A stretch of DNA of 64,000 bases from Adiantum capillus-veneris (taxonomy: Eukaryota; Streptophyta; Polypodiopsida; Polypodiales; Pteridaceae). Below the pieces are notes generated by a model. It saw nothing but the letters and a program-made list of their open reading frames with translations, ran no database searches and had not been told where the DNA came from. A program made the position numbers and the translations under genes. Positions 25,625-38,700 of the stretch are shown here, piece by piece. The DNA is taken from the NCBI GenBank assembly GCA_014529385.2, contig CM043963.1, forward strand, positions 81,551,912-81,615,911, written 5' to 3'. Within the stretch, counting starts at the first letter, position 1. Every line of letters starts with the position of its first letter.

Positions 25625-26610
25625 TGTGGGGGGTCATCGTAGCATTACCTAATCACAACCCAAGACCAACAAAATTATCAATCCTAGGATCGGCAACCCG
25701 GCTAGGGAAGGTAAGCATGAGCATGATTGGATGTATTGAATGAGAGGATTCAAGATAATTCTCTTCCAATGCAATAGAGATTAGCCATGAATCACAAACT
25801 GTAATCACACAATAATCATAAATCAAGCATCACCTACACACATTAAGCCCATCAAAGTCCAACTTGCCATAGACTAGAATCTCAAAGAATTCTCTTGACA
25901 AGCACACACTAATTGCATTGGTATTGGTCTCTCCAATCACCACATGCCAATCAAGGTACTTATTCAAAAGGTACACACACAAGGGTGAATGGTGCTTGAA
26001 TCTCATTAAACCCATCCACACACAAGCAAACAATAGGGCACATACTCTAATCACAAGAATAAGAATCTACTTAATCAACCTAATTAGAGATATTAAATAT
26101 CACAAATTGAGTACTCATAGAAGGATAAGAGTGGTCAATAAGCAAGAAGTCATCACCACACACTCAAATCTAGAATAATGAGAAGGTGAAACTACTTCAT
26201 GACATACTGGAATATAGAATAACTAAAACTAATGAAAAAAGTAGAGATTAGATTAGAAAATGCTTCTCTAATTACAAAGGATTAGCACTAGCCTTCTAAG
26301 CATGGGCATTAAGCTCAAGGCTAGGCCATCCATAAAGTGAACATAAAAGAGTGAGCTCTTAAGAGTGAGTACTCAAGAATGGATCCTCAAGAATGAAAAC
26401 TCTTTGCATAAAAGGCTTTCTTATAAAGGCATACACTACAAGCCTTTCTACTATGGGATTAAGTTGAGCCCTCTAGCTAACATATACAATCTGGAACTCC
26501 CAAATGAGCCGAAGACCTTATACAATGTGAATAGGAAATATTGTGTACATCCGTAGCACATCTCTATCTTGGTGCATAATCGGTGTAGCATGTGTTAGCC
26601 ACTGCTAACA
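25625..26610 (-). mobile_element. Possible LTR (TG...CA, ~990 bp)
   Basis: Begins TGTGGGGGG and ends GCTAACA. A run of C lies immediately right (TTCCCCCCTT, a polypurine tract on the minus strand), and a TGG-starting stretch on the minus strand lies immediately left (TTTGGCGTAGC, primer-site-like). No second copy lies in the window, so this rests on boundary signals only. Confidence 0.35.
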
Positions 26611-28480
26611 TTCCCCCCTTCCTTATTTGGTGCACGTCCCCGTCTACCGCTGAAGCAAAGCATGTTGACATGGTAGAAAGCGCGTCCATGGAAGAATGTT
26701 GACCTCCAGAACATAAAACAAGTAATGAGTTTCATAGGCCAACACAAGTATTAATAAAACATGAAGTGCAATGAATAATCATGCAAAGTGAATTTTTGCT
26801 TCTAAAAGATGGGTCACTCATAGTAAAAAACTGAACAACATAAAGCAAAAAAACACATAAACTATCATGAAGATTAAACCACTTGAAACTTTAGTTTTAT
26901 GCATGAAACACAAAGAATCAATTATGAACCTAGGCTAATGCAAGGACATAAACCTACTAGTCTAAAAACTATATGACCAATCTTAATAAAGAATTAGCTT
27001 GGATGCAATCAATTGTAAGTGCATTGACCTACTCCATTCAATTTTTGAGTGGTTAATTTGATTCCAATGTGTTGCTAATTTATTTGACCTACACTTTGCA
27101 CCTAATTTGATTGTTTTGGAATGAAATTGATGGTCAATTTTGACTAATTAATGATGTTTGTATCAAGATTAATCTTGATTTGCAATAAGAAATCATGTGT
27201 GTGCATAAAAATCATTGTGTGTGTAATGCACCAAAGAGGGAAAAAATTGCCAAAAAATTTGAGTGTGTGTGCACCTAATCTTGAGTGTGTGCATGCATAG
27301 AATTTGAGAAAATTATTGATATATGAGTATGAAATCATGTAATTGATGTGTATGTTATGATAATTCAATCAATCGATAAGCCTAATTGCCAGAAATTTGT
27401 GCAAAAATTGAGTGTGTGTGCATATCCAAGACCACTTGATTTCAATAATTGATGGTCAATTGGGGCACCAAAATCTTTTTGATTGTGAAATGTGCATGAA
27501 AAGTGTGTGCCTACACAATGGCATGTGCAATCCAATGGGTTAATGAATAATTTCTATTTTTTACCAATTATGATGATTAATTTGGCCAAATAATTGATGT
27601 GTGTGTCATGATTGGCTTTGAGAATTGAGATAGATTACTCAATTGTGTAGATTTTTAGTGCATTGCCATGCTAATGATGAATCAATTTTATGAACATGAA
27701 AAAAATACACTATTATGTGTACCTCTTCAATGCATTTGATATCCAAATCGGGGATGAATGATTGGTCTTAGCTTTCAAGTATGATGATTGCAAAACCTAA
27801 AAACGAGGTGGGTGTATGATTGATTGAGTAGGGATGACTCAATTGGTCAACCATTGGGGATGATTTGATAAAGGTTACCATTGCCGTGTATGGCAACTTG
27901 ATTGAAAGTGGTAATTTTTTTGTTAATGCATGCATTTTCAAGTGTGTATAGACTTACAAACCAAATCCAATTGGATTTGAGTGATTGAGATTTGGGAAAT
28001 AAGCAATAGAAGGTTGAAATTCCAATTCATTGCAATGTGTATGATGGAGAAATCATCAAATTGAAGCAATACAAAAGAGATGTTGAATGGTGATGTGCAT
28101 GAAATGTTGGACATAATTTTTCGATATGTGAAAAATTTGAGATCAATTGCACCTTGCATTGGAACCTAAGTTAATTGTAACTTGAGCTTGGCATTGTGAA
28201 CATTTTACACTCAATTCTATGTGTGTAGACATGAAAGCTTAATGACTTTTTGATCGGCTTTGGGAATTCAAATTGAGCAATAAAATAATCAAGGGTGGAA
28301 TTGTGCATTGTGTGCATGACTAGATTATATTAATAGCCTTGACTTGTCAATGACAAGATAATGGGTTGATTTTGGAGGGGGAGAATGATGAACTTGCCCC
28401 ATCATTGGGAAGTTAGCTAGATAAGAGCATATGCTTCTTCTGAAGAGAATCTTTGTACACCTTACTAATGCTTGGGTACT
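26611..28480. other. AT-rich, no gene recognised
   Basis: Low-complexity AT-rich DNA with many TTGATTGTGTG-like words between 27000 and 28300. These are too irregular to define a repeat unit. No supported coding region. Confidence 0.4.
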
Positions 28481-29169
28481 TCATATATTGACCACCTTAG
28501 ATGTAGGGAATGTAAGATTATCTTCATTCTCATGTCAATCGCCATTCTATGGCCTACCGTAGGAAGAAGCCCCCAAAACCCACACACACACACACACACT
28601 TTTTTTCAGAAATGCCAAGGCATCATGGCCTTGATTGCAGCCGCTGGCCTACAACTCGAATCCCCGCCCCAATCTCGCCTATGCTGACCCACTTGCACCT
28701 CTTCCCCTGGTCCCGCCTTGGTCGACTATCCAGCTCACAACACACACACACACACACGTGCGCTAGTTTGACTGCACTATCTGCCAAAAACTCTAACAAA
28801 AACAATACATGGAGCTTCATTGGCCCCACTGGCTGGCTTGGCGCAAGCGTACACAACAAGTTGCTCTGCCTTGCTATCGCCCCCACTGATAGTGTCGGCG
28901 TGCAACTTGGCTAGCCATCAAAAGCATGGGTCCTCTGCCCCGGCCACACACACACATACACGTTGCTCGTAGACTAAGTCACTGATTAGCTTGGATGAGG
29001 CTCACACTACCCACACATGCTCTTCTACTGAGCAGTCAGTGGTCCCGATGTGCCTGAGTTTCTTGGCTCGATCAGTATAGCCAAGTTTCGAGGTCATCTC
29101 TCTTTCGGCCTTACAACCTCAACCAGCCCTTCCTCTCGATTTGTACACTACTGATGAAGAACAGAAAGT

Positions 29170-29208
<39 letters not shown>

Positions 29209-30140
29209 CATTGACATTTTAATCAAAACTCCAAGGAGTGCATTCCGCCTGAGACTCTGAAAAAAGAGGGACCTCTCAAATTTGTGGTAAGTCACCAAGT
29301 CTAGGATTGGGACAACTGTCACCTAGCTTACCCACAAAACCAAAGAGAAAAAAAAATGGAATTGAGCTTAAACTTGAGTCAAACCAAGTTTACATGATAG
29401 GAATCTTTGGGCTCGGGTTGAGCGGATCCGCAACTCACCTTGGGGAGGAAGAGTTTTTGTTCAAAATTTGCAATATTTTTACTTGGAGTGATTCGTGCTT
29501 CATGAAGCTTCCATATTTTGGATTTCCGAGTGGTTGAGTGTGACAATGTTATGAACCTAAATCAAGTGTTGAGAAACCTGTTACATGTCACTCAATTAGG
29601 CTCTTTCAAGTGTTACCGACTTGTGTTTGTAAATGATCATTAAATTGAGGGTTTGCCATTGAGTCTAATGTGGTGTGTGGTTTGATAAAAACTAATTCAT
29701 GTATGTACGCTTCACTTTTGCGAGCCACCACCAAATATTGCATTGATGCATAGTGAAGAGTGTGCATCAAAATTTGGATTCTACATTGCTTGTATATTTT
29801 AGTGCTTGAATTGAATGAAGAATCATTGCAAAGCACTAAAAAGACCTATTTAGGAATTTTGGGAATTATTCAAGTCCGATTTCTTATAATTCTGTTAAAA
29901 AACTCAGTATTTTTGTGTAGTTTGAGCTATCATGTATTGACGGTTACACTCTACGTTTCATATACCACTTAACACATATCTATAGGGTCGATATGTGTAT
30001 TTAAATACATACTTATATGCATCGACTACAATGACATCAAAAGCATGAGGGAAGCATGGCACTAAACTCAATTTGCATTATACAACATTATTCATGTGAA
30101 AAAAGTTCTTTGAATCAATAGCTCAAATTTGAGACATTAA
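28481..30140. other. Small microsatellites, no gene recognised
   Basis: Contains (CA)n near 28580-28600 and 28740-28757 and (AT)n at 29173-29205, in a locally GC-richer stretch (28550-29100). Short ORFs on both strands show no family resemblance. Confidence 0.5.
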
Positions 30141-32240
30141 GGTTGGTAATGGGACACTTTTATGTCCTAGGACACTTTTATGTCCTGTTAAGTGACCATT
30201 TTCCTTGAGGTATATCAAGAGTTTCAAAATGGATTTTGAGGTTCTATCTATCTAGAAAGTTGTCTCATGAGCTGAAAAAAACTTGACATTTTTTTGGAAT
30301 ATCAATTCCATCTTTAACCTTGTCCTTGCACAACATTTCACAACCTAAACTGTGTGAAAAAACGGGTCCTGTTTTTGGCTTTTTTCAACTTTTTGCAACT
30401 ATACCACTCTAGAATTCATGATTGTGAGGTCTATAATGCTAGAGACCTATCTTTAGTAGTCCTCAACATGTCTTGATGCTTCTAGGGATAAATAAATGTC
30501 AAAGTTGTAAGTTATGACCAAATTACAAGAATTGTCAAATCCTGTTTTTTAGCCAATTTTTGCTCTTCTATGATTTTTTTGGTGACTTTCATGATATCCA
30601 AATGTAGTTTTGATTTTCTATGTCGCATATTGTAACATAAATCTAATATTCCCTGAGTTTTGGGGCACCTAATACCCTATTTTGCATAGTACACAACGAT
30701 GGTTGATTTTTTCAATTATAGAAGAAAACGAAACATTCTAGTATATCAAGTATAGCTTTTTCAATATTTCTAGTTTCTTGTGACAACTATATGAATTTTG
30801 TAGGTAGTAACCATATCTAGTCATAAGGATCAAATTTGGCTAGATATTGAATAGTTTCTATGTGATTCTACAACTCATAATGTTGAACCCAGTTTTTTCA
30901 TGTTTGTTGTATTTAGCACTTCATCTTTGTCCCCAATATTCCCCTTGGTAAGAGATGTATTATTCTTTTGACATGCTCCATGGATCCTTATGAACCTAAA
31001 GGATGATAGGGAACTAAGAAAACATGCATATATTATTTGTATTGAGCGTGGCTATAGAAACTTTGATGATAGGTTTGCAAATTGGTAAACATTCAACTTT
31101 TTTGTACCTATTTCTTTTGGCAAAACAAAAAATAGTGAGTGAAAAGCACTCATATGTTCTGATCACCAATCCATTGAAGTTAACTAGGGAATTTATCTCA
31201 AGTCCTACAAAAATCCCTAATCTTATTTTTATGCAACAAAACATAAGAAATGACTGTTTTGATGAAAATGTATTGGTCCATCAACTTTGGAGGCTTGGTG
31301 TGACCAAAAGATGAGAAATTTTACAAGTTTCTTATTTTTTCCATGTGTATTAGGTCTTGAACTATAACCTCATGAAAGGATTTTACAAAATGAGTGGATC
31401 TACTATAGTTTTGGAAGTTATTTTCAAAACCCTGAAACGACACTTTTATGTCCTGTTAGGTTACCAACCTAGTGCTAAAGAATTGTCTATATCAACACTC
31501 ATGAAAATAATCTACAATAAGCAAAAACAGATTTTAAAATTGAAGGGACCTCAAAATAGTGTGGTGTTTAGAAACACCAAGATAGAAAATAAAATCCAAT
31601 TTACATATTTACATGGATCCAAGTATTTTACAACTCATACTTGGAAATGATACTATGTCAAGAGGCTCAATGACTATAAATACATCATTAAACATTGTGT
31701 TTTCTCATGTATTGCTCCAATACGTACAAGGTTTCTCTGTCACAAGCTGCTTCATTTACCAACGTATTGCGAGTATACTCTCGTTTGTCCCTTGCATAGA
31801 TCCAACCAAGTAACCATGCAGTGATTGTTCTCTCCAAAAAACTTTCAATCTCTTCTATTGATTGATTCTACATTTTTGGAAAAATCAAGTAGGTTCCAGG
31901 CATATTCCACATTGCACTCTAAAGGGCCTCGTAAAAAATTAAGGTATTACTTCCATCCAAACCATCAAAAATTTTCCATGCTACATCCAAGTTCTCGTGG
32001 TATACAAATCGATATCCAATTAGAAGATCTATCTTTTGGCATGCTGCCTATCTTGCTATGACATTAAATTTTTGATGGTGTTGTGCAAAGCATAACTCAA
32101 GAATACGGCAAGTCTTTTGCAATCTATTTGTGCTCCAAATCCACACCTCAAATCATTGCATGCAAAATCAAGGAAAGTGAATGCATCTTTGCGAATAAAA
32201 TGCCAGACATTCGTACTCTCTTCAACGAGATGCATATGTT
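30141..32240. other. AT-rich, no gene recognised
   Basis: The phrase GACACTTTTATGTCCT occurs twice in tandem at 30150-30185 and again at about 31439. Nearby AGGTTGGTAA (30139) and its reverse complement (31461) could mark the ends of an old ~1.3-kb insertion. Several ORFs of 60-97 codons show no recognisable domain. Confidence 0.35.
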
Positions 32241-32244
32241 TTCC

Positions 32245-32505
32245 CTAGTCTGGGCATACACCACCATGTTTCATTTCAATGGTCTTAAGTAAAACACCAT
32301 TGAGTTTAACAATCAATACATTTGTTTGTTTCTGTATAGTATATGAGGGTGGTGGAATCAGTTTCCTTCTAGGCTTATGAGTACTCAATGACATGTGCCA
32401 CCTCAATAGTAAATGCTTTGTACATTTGAAATCAAAATTATATGCTTCAAAATTTCCTGTTGAAAAAAAAGGCATGATGGTCAATGGAAGAGATATTATT
32501 TTCAA
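32245..32505 (-). pseudogene. Fragment of a second FCP1-like gene
   Basis: An 86-codon minus-strand ORF ends with NVLIVKLNGVLLKTIE. This matches the first strand and motif of the FCP1-like pseudogene at 33.9 kb (FILHLNGVL) and, like it, lacks the catalytic aspartates. Downstream sequence does not clearly continue the domain. Probably the broken start of a tandem relative. Confidence 0.45.
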
Positions 32506-32898
32506 TTAACACACTGTGCACCAGCATTATTTATTTTATCCAAGATATATACAGACTTAAACCTTGAGAAGACAACAAAAGAAAATATTTTTCTTCAATA
32601 CACAGAAGAAGTCTTGTACAAAGAGCTCCAACCACAAAGATAAAATAGAGACTTCTTTTTCAAGGTTAAATAACATCTAGTTGATGAAATATAAAAGTGT
32701 ACATATTTGGTTCATGTTCAAATAATTGGAACCAACACATTGTTTTAATCAAAATCTTCTTAACACATTTCCACCACTCTAGATGCATGTAAACATTCCA
32801 TGTGATTGAGTCAACGCGCATGACAAGCCCTTACTGGTTGTTTTCTTCCACCTACAATAACAAATATGCTAGATTAGATAACAATTTGATTTTAATTT

Positions 32899-33915
32899 TT
32901 ATATTTTTGATAGATCTAAAGTGAGTCCTACCCATAAGCTTAAGTAGGCCTTTTGTAGCTTTGATATGTATGCTTTTGCTGCAAGTCCACTAATGAAATG
33001 ACCACGACTATACCCCAAGCTAGTAGCATAAGAAATAGCATGTTGATCACTCAAATTTTTGGTTTTGTGAGACAATTTTAACAAGCTGAGTTGGTTTGAA
33101 GATAATAGTGGCACACCAAATTTGGATGCCAACATAGCTAGATTCTTGCTTAGGAGTGTACTAATTTCTTGCCCCTACTTTCTTGAACATAACTTGTTAT
33201 TGCACAATGGTACCTTTGAATATGCACAAGATGAGCTTTCCACTTCGACTGAATAATTGTTGTCAAGTTCTTCCCTTAGAATTTGGGCATTGAACAGGCC
33301 CCATTCTTCCATTATGTCTTGAAACTTTGTAAATAGGTCATGAACCTCTGTGATGGGAGATTGTCCTAGTTGATTGAGTGAAATAACAGATCGAATGTCA
33401 TCTGTATTATTTAGATTCAAAAGGTATGGTAGAAGCTCATTGCAAAGAAGATAGTCAGGCCTCCCTTGAAAATATTCAGGATATAAGTAGTTATCTTTTG
33501 GGTTAATACATCCCTTGAAAGGGCTCTCATCAATGAGAAATGTATTCTTTGTACTGCATAAATTCCTACATTGATACCAAACCCTCAACAAAGGCTTAAA
33601 CATAGCCTCAACATTAGGCTTATCTGGTCTATACACTTTTTGAAGATTATGGATGTAGCAATGTTCTTGTCCCCATACCATAAAGAAATGATATTTTTTA
33701 TGTGCATGCTTTTCAAGAGTGTTCACATAAGTGCAAAAATTCTTTTGTAGCATGGTGGACCAAACATCAACATGAAAGTACTGACATTTCTCATCCAAAA
33801 ATTCAAAACAACCCGGGCGAACAACAATAGTGGTGTGACCAAGGTCAATTTTGACACAATTTGTATATGGATGTAAAACTCCATTAAGATGAAGAATGAA
33901 CGCATGTTTCTTCAT
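32899..33915 (-). pseudogene. FCP1/HAD-phosphatase-like protein, catalytic motif lost
   Basis: The fold matches the FCP1/NIF family of HAD phosphatases, which dephosphorylate proteins such as the RNA polymerase II tail. Visible are motif I region FILHLNGVLHPY (~residues 6-17), RPG (~34), VWSTM (~53-57), KPLLRVW (~108) and the motif III region FLIDESPFKGCINP (~127-140). The normal DxDGT/DxNG motif reads HLNGV, so both aspartates are replaced and phosphatase activity is unlikely. The frame has a TAG at 33175-33177, but the same frame stays open to about 32930, where a GT donor and a short terminal exon (VEENNQ, stop) near 32842-32860 are possible. An acceptor-like TGCAATCAG lies before the ATG, so exons further right may belong to the gene. 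Confidence 0.65.
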
Positions 33916-34046
33916 GCTGATTGCATGAGCAATATTTTATGCATACGATACAAAAGAATGATAACAATTTAAGGTTTTGCACTTATAAATCTCAGAACAA
34001 GGGACCATATATTTGCGGCACACAATTGTAAATTGCACATATTTAT

Positions 34047-34250
34047 TTATGTCTCATACTTCCTATACTCATCTATAATGATATCTCCTAAAAGTAATTG
34101 CATTTCTCTATTGATGTGGGAAGATTGAAAGACTAGTTTATCTCCACCTCTCTCAAAAGAATATAAGCTTCCAAGTGGCCTACGTTTTCGTGCATCAGGA
34201 CGTAACTCCTCAACGTTGATGTCTACTTTGGCACACTGGATCCTTGATTT
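34047..34250 (-). pseudogene. Coding fragment upstream of the FCP1-like gene
   Basis: A minus-strand frame without its own ATG reads VDINVEELRPDARKR, LGSLYSFERGG and LLLGDIIIDEYRKYE to a stop at 34047-34049. Its composition looks protein-coding. It could be an exon joining the ORF at 34430-34876 to the FCP1-like domain. Family unknown. Confidence 0.4.
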
Positions 34251-34369
34251 TGAATGTCAATTTCACTTGCAAAGACAACATAATGGAATTTTGTATTATT
34301 TTCCAGAAAGGGCCATATCTATACTAATCACATTGGAAAAATAAGTACCTTTGTGTTTCTCACCAACTT

Positions 34370-34876
34370 CAATCCCTTGCTCCCTTTCTTGAATGCTTTG
34401 GACTTTGTTTGTATTTGGTGTCGCTTTTCCTATCCTTTGTCAATTTTTTCTTGTATGTCCTTGGTTGCAAGAGTAGCTGGGAGCTCTTCATTGCCTTCAC
34501 CCTTCTTCCGACTACCCTCTGCATCCTTATCTCTTTGAGGCATGTTGTTAGTGTCGTGTGAAGGTTTTGGAGAATTTTGCACAACAAAATCACTTTGATG
34601 CTCTACCACCACCATCTCCTCTTCACTAAATGTTGCTTTCATGAACTTGGGTCTCTGCAGCAATGAAAGCATGTTCTCGCTCCCTTTAGTCATGTCATTT
34701 GAAGTTTTTTGAGAGGTTTGTTCTACAAGATAACTTTTGTGCTCAATAAGATCACCTTTATGAAACTGGGTCTCTCCAAAAATGGTGGGTAACACTTGTG
34801 CTGCTTGAGATATGTTATCTTCATCTTCTATTTTGTTGTCTTCATGTGAAAGATGAAAAAAGCCATTTTTACCCAT
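34370..34876 (-). CDS. Hydrophilic acidic protein segment, family unknown
   Basis: A 148-codon ORF starts at ATG 34876 and is rich in Glu, Asp, Lys, Ser and Asn, with two similar segments (FGETQFHKGDLIEHKSYLVEQ and FMKATFSEEEMVVVEHQSDFVVQ) that look like an internal duplication. In a neighbouring frame the coding look continues to AAACACAAAG followed by GTACTT near 34350, a plausible splice donor. Probably the first exon of the gene that ends in the FCP1-like domain. Function unknown. Confidence 0.4.
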
Positions 34877-35700
34877 TTAGAAAATAGTCTAGTGGATTTT
34901 CAATAACCAATAGTCTAGTATAGAATCCATTTCATTTCCATCTAACCGAGACGTTTTATGCTAGAAAGGCTCCATTGAACTATGTATAAAATTATTATAT
35001 TTTCCACATCCAGGGCCTATTTTAAAAACCTCTTAACTATGAATTTTTCAAGCTATGATTGTTTTTACTTCATAATCCATAAGTATTGTTATTTGGAAGA
35101 TTCTATTACTACAATGCTCTTGAGGTTGGCCTAACATGGTAGTGCTCATGAGCTCGGCCTCACATGGTAGTGCTACACTAACATGTGGAGGCAAGGCTCA
35201 AACTTAAGTTCGAGCATACAAACTAGAATTCAATGCCTTGTTAGGTACAAAGACATTATGAGTTTCATGTAACATATGCAAGTGATACACTAGGATATGG
35301 AATCTCAAGTCTCACTTAGGATAACTCAGCCAGGACTTTTATGATTGAAGTTCATATACAAGTGCTTCACTAGCTCTCCTTGTTAGGCTTGAACTTAAGT
35401 TTGAGCCTCATTAGTGTTTGGTAATGCTATTATTGTCTCACCAAAACCAAAAGTTCTGTCTCTTAATACACATCTATATGTTAGCTATGATTTGTGATTT
35501 GGAACTTTAAATAAAAAACATGTGATTTGTGATGGCTCAAACTCAAGTTTGATCCCTCCATGATCTTTTAAATCAACAACAATTAAATCTAATTAAAATG
35601 ACATACTTTTAGATAAAGACATAAGATATTATTAAGAAAATAGTGTTCAAAGAACCTAAAGTATCATAATTGATCAATTCAATACACTATCCTACCTTTT
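34877..35700. repeat. Gap with 2-3 palindrome-repeat units
   Basis: Between two decayed genes. Units of the 39.3-41.6 kb satellite are present at about 35100-35430, each with its ACTTAAGT-centred palindrome. Otherwise AT-rich with no coding. Confidence 0.65.
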
Positions 35701-35706
35701 TACACT

Positions 35707-38700
35707 TCAGGAGTCTGCTGGTACACGATAACGGTATGCATCATTAAACCTAGTATCAAAAATACTCTCAAAAGCATTCACACCTTTTTGATCAGCTACA
35801 ATGTCTTGAGGGGCTGTATCATCCTCTTGTGCATGCTCATTGCTTGCATCATCATCCTGATTATCTTCAGCATTTTCTTTTGCACACTCAACATCCACAA
35901 CTGGACTCATTTCTTCAACATTGTCTCCCCCCCCCTTGATGGTCAAAATTTGTAGCTTCTTGAACTTCGCTATCATCCGTGCTGTCTACAATATCATTAT
36001 CTTCATTCCATCAACATCCTCTCCACGCTGCTTTGTTGCTCATCGATGTCAAGATTGTTAGGGTCTTCCTTTTCTGTATCATCCAGCTCCATTGTTTGTC
36101 TTGCAAGTGATGCTTGACTTGCACCACACCACTCTTGCAAGGACACGTCGCTCTCCAAAAGGCTAGAGCATTGAGATTCTAACTCCATTGCTTCAAAATC
36201 ATCTTTACATAGAGAAATTTTCCTTCTCTTCTTCAACAAGCTTTGCTCCAACACAACTCCACCGCATAAAATTTCTAAAACATAGCTTTGCTCAGGACAA
36301 AACCCTGTGATAAGGCCATCAATGAAGTTTCTATCAATAAATTCATGATCCTTGCCACAAGAGCCTGAGAAAAAGACTCTTTTTGTATGATCCTTGCGAA
36401 TAGCCACAAACCTATCAACCTTGCTAACAAAAAGAGAAATCATTGCAGAGTCCATAGTTCCACCTATCCATGAGTCATCTCTTGTTGCTTGGATATTTTC
36501 ATATTCAATATGGACCTTAGTTGACTAGCTAGGACACCTTCAACAAGAATTTTGATATTGATGAAATCAATGAAACACACTAGCACATATTCGTATTGTG
36601 TATTCAATGTGTTTAGATTGAGTGCCAAATTTGCAAAAAAATCTATAGAGAGCTTTTCTTTAGTACCATGAAGATTCAAAACGACCAATTGAAATGGTAC
36701 ATGCTCTGTATTGCAAAAGTCTTTGATCTTCCCCATATCAAATCCCACCCCCTTGATTCTCCATGGAATAGACTCATCTTGAGATATTATGCCCATGTTA
36801 GCTCTATAAAGATGATTGAGGAGAGTTACTACACTTTTTGGAAGTGAGGGTGGAGTCTTCTATGCCCTGTTGAGGGAGTCCTTGACATAGTATTGGCTAT
36901 AGATCGTCATTTGATTGTACTCATGCTCTCCTAGCTTGTACTTCTCATAAACTTGCTCCCAAGATAATTTTTCCCTTGTCAAATCAAAGAAGAATGATAT
37001 TTTTGCTTCTTTCAACACTCGCGTTGTTTTTAACTTCCAAGCCATATCATCCATGTCCATCCTATGATGGGTATGCTTGCCCTTCTTTAGTAAGATGGTT
37101 TTGTCCAAAGTGAATTTTGTAGTTCAAGAACTTCTCTACTCTCGAGGCCTAAAATGCACCTGAACAATGTAGGTGCCAGCGTTGCTGTGCCAGGTGCTTG
37201 TCGAATCTGACCACCCTTCATAGTAAGAAATTTAGGATTTTCGTTGGAACCTTCATTAATCGTTTCTCCTTTTGTATTTGGTAGCAAGCCTTGAGCATAT
37301 TGTCTCATAATCTTGACCCAATTCTTCCATATGTGCTCATCACATAGAAGAAAATGGAAGTTGGTCTTGACAAATCCCTTTTGAAGTGTGTGCTCTGTTG
37401 TCTCAACAAAGGTCTGCAAAATTGAAAATTCCAACATCAATATTGACAAGGCTCTACCTTGTGGGATTGAGATGCATACTTAATAAGTTCAAGCCTGGCT
37501 AGATTGAATTGTTTCTTAATATGCTCACATACATCTATGAAAAGTCCAAGATCATGGGTATATGTAAGTGAGGTTCAAACTTAAGTTCGAGACTCGCTTG
37601 TTAGTGCTACAGCCTCATATGCAAGTGACACAAAATCTTGAGTTAAAACCTCACTTTAAGTTCTAAATGAGCACATGGAGGTCTTGATTGAGACTATTAT
37701 AGACTCTAGTTTACAAATAAATATGGATAAAAAAGACTCACATCCATGTTTTCAAAGAATCAAACAAGTACCTTCCAAGCCTCAAAGTCCTTCTTGGTTT
37801 GGTTGACACCCAGTGGTGGCTTAGAAGGACAACCATTTGCATGCCATTGTGCTCTAGCTTGCATAAGTTGGTCAAGGAGCCATTCGCATCTTTGGAGATT
37901 TCATGAGAGATCTTGGGTGGGCAACTGAGAATAATATTTGATCGTCTATATTTGAATTTTTTACGCAATTGAGGGGTAACCTTTGCAACTTTTTCACCCT
38001 GCAAACGTTTTGCAGCACTAATGGAGTGTTGTCCAGAGATGATCCAATAATCAACATTGAAAACATCCTCTTTGGCAAGTTTGTCAAGAGGAGTATTTTT
38101 GGAAGGATCACAAGGCATCAAAATTGCCAATATCTCCTCTTGCTTTGGTTCTTGAATGAAGTCTAAAGTCAAAATCCTGACCCAATCTAGACTTAATCTT
38201 CTATACACATAGTTTGATGGAGCAAGAAAACACCTTGCCACGTCCATGTTAAAGACTTCATTAATCCCAAAAAGGATAGAATCCCTTCTTGATATCTAAG
38301 GAGGTCACTGCCTTGTTATCTTCGGATGGAGTTTCCATTTCCATCAACACCTCTTCAAAAAACTCTTTTTCTTTTGCACTCTTTTTCATCTTCCCCTTTG
38401 CTAGCTTTTGTCAATCTTCCTCAAGAGTAGAATCATCATTTTCCTTTCTTTTTCTTCTGAGTCCTTGTGCATCTTGCTCTTGTGAACCTTCTTGCTCCTC
38501 TAAGTTAATGGTGGAAGTGATATTCTTTGCATGTGTTGAAGCACTTGCACGGGGACCTCTTGATGCTGCAAGTGCACCCCTAACTATGGCTTTCCCTGTC
38601 TTCTCCACAACTTTCTTAGATAGTGCCCTTATTGGTTTATTTGTAGGTACAATCTTCTTTGGTAAGCTCAAGACTCGCTCTGCATGTTCCACTGCCTTCA

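Noticed and set aside
26611-30140. tRNA or other structured RNA gene
   Set aside because: No A/B-box-like promoter pair or cloverleaf was visible by eye; a covariance-model scan would decide.
31024-32292. Plus-strand ORFs of 66-97 codons as genes
   Set aside because: No family resemblance, AT-rich random-like composition, and a better minus-strand signal in part of the region.
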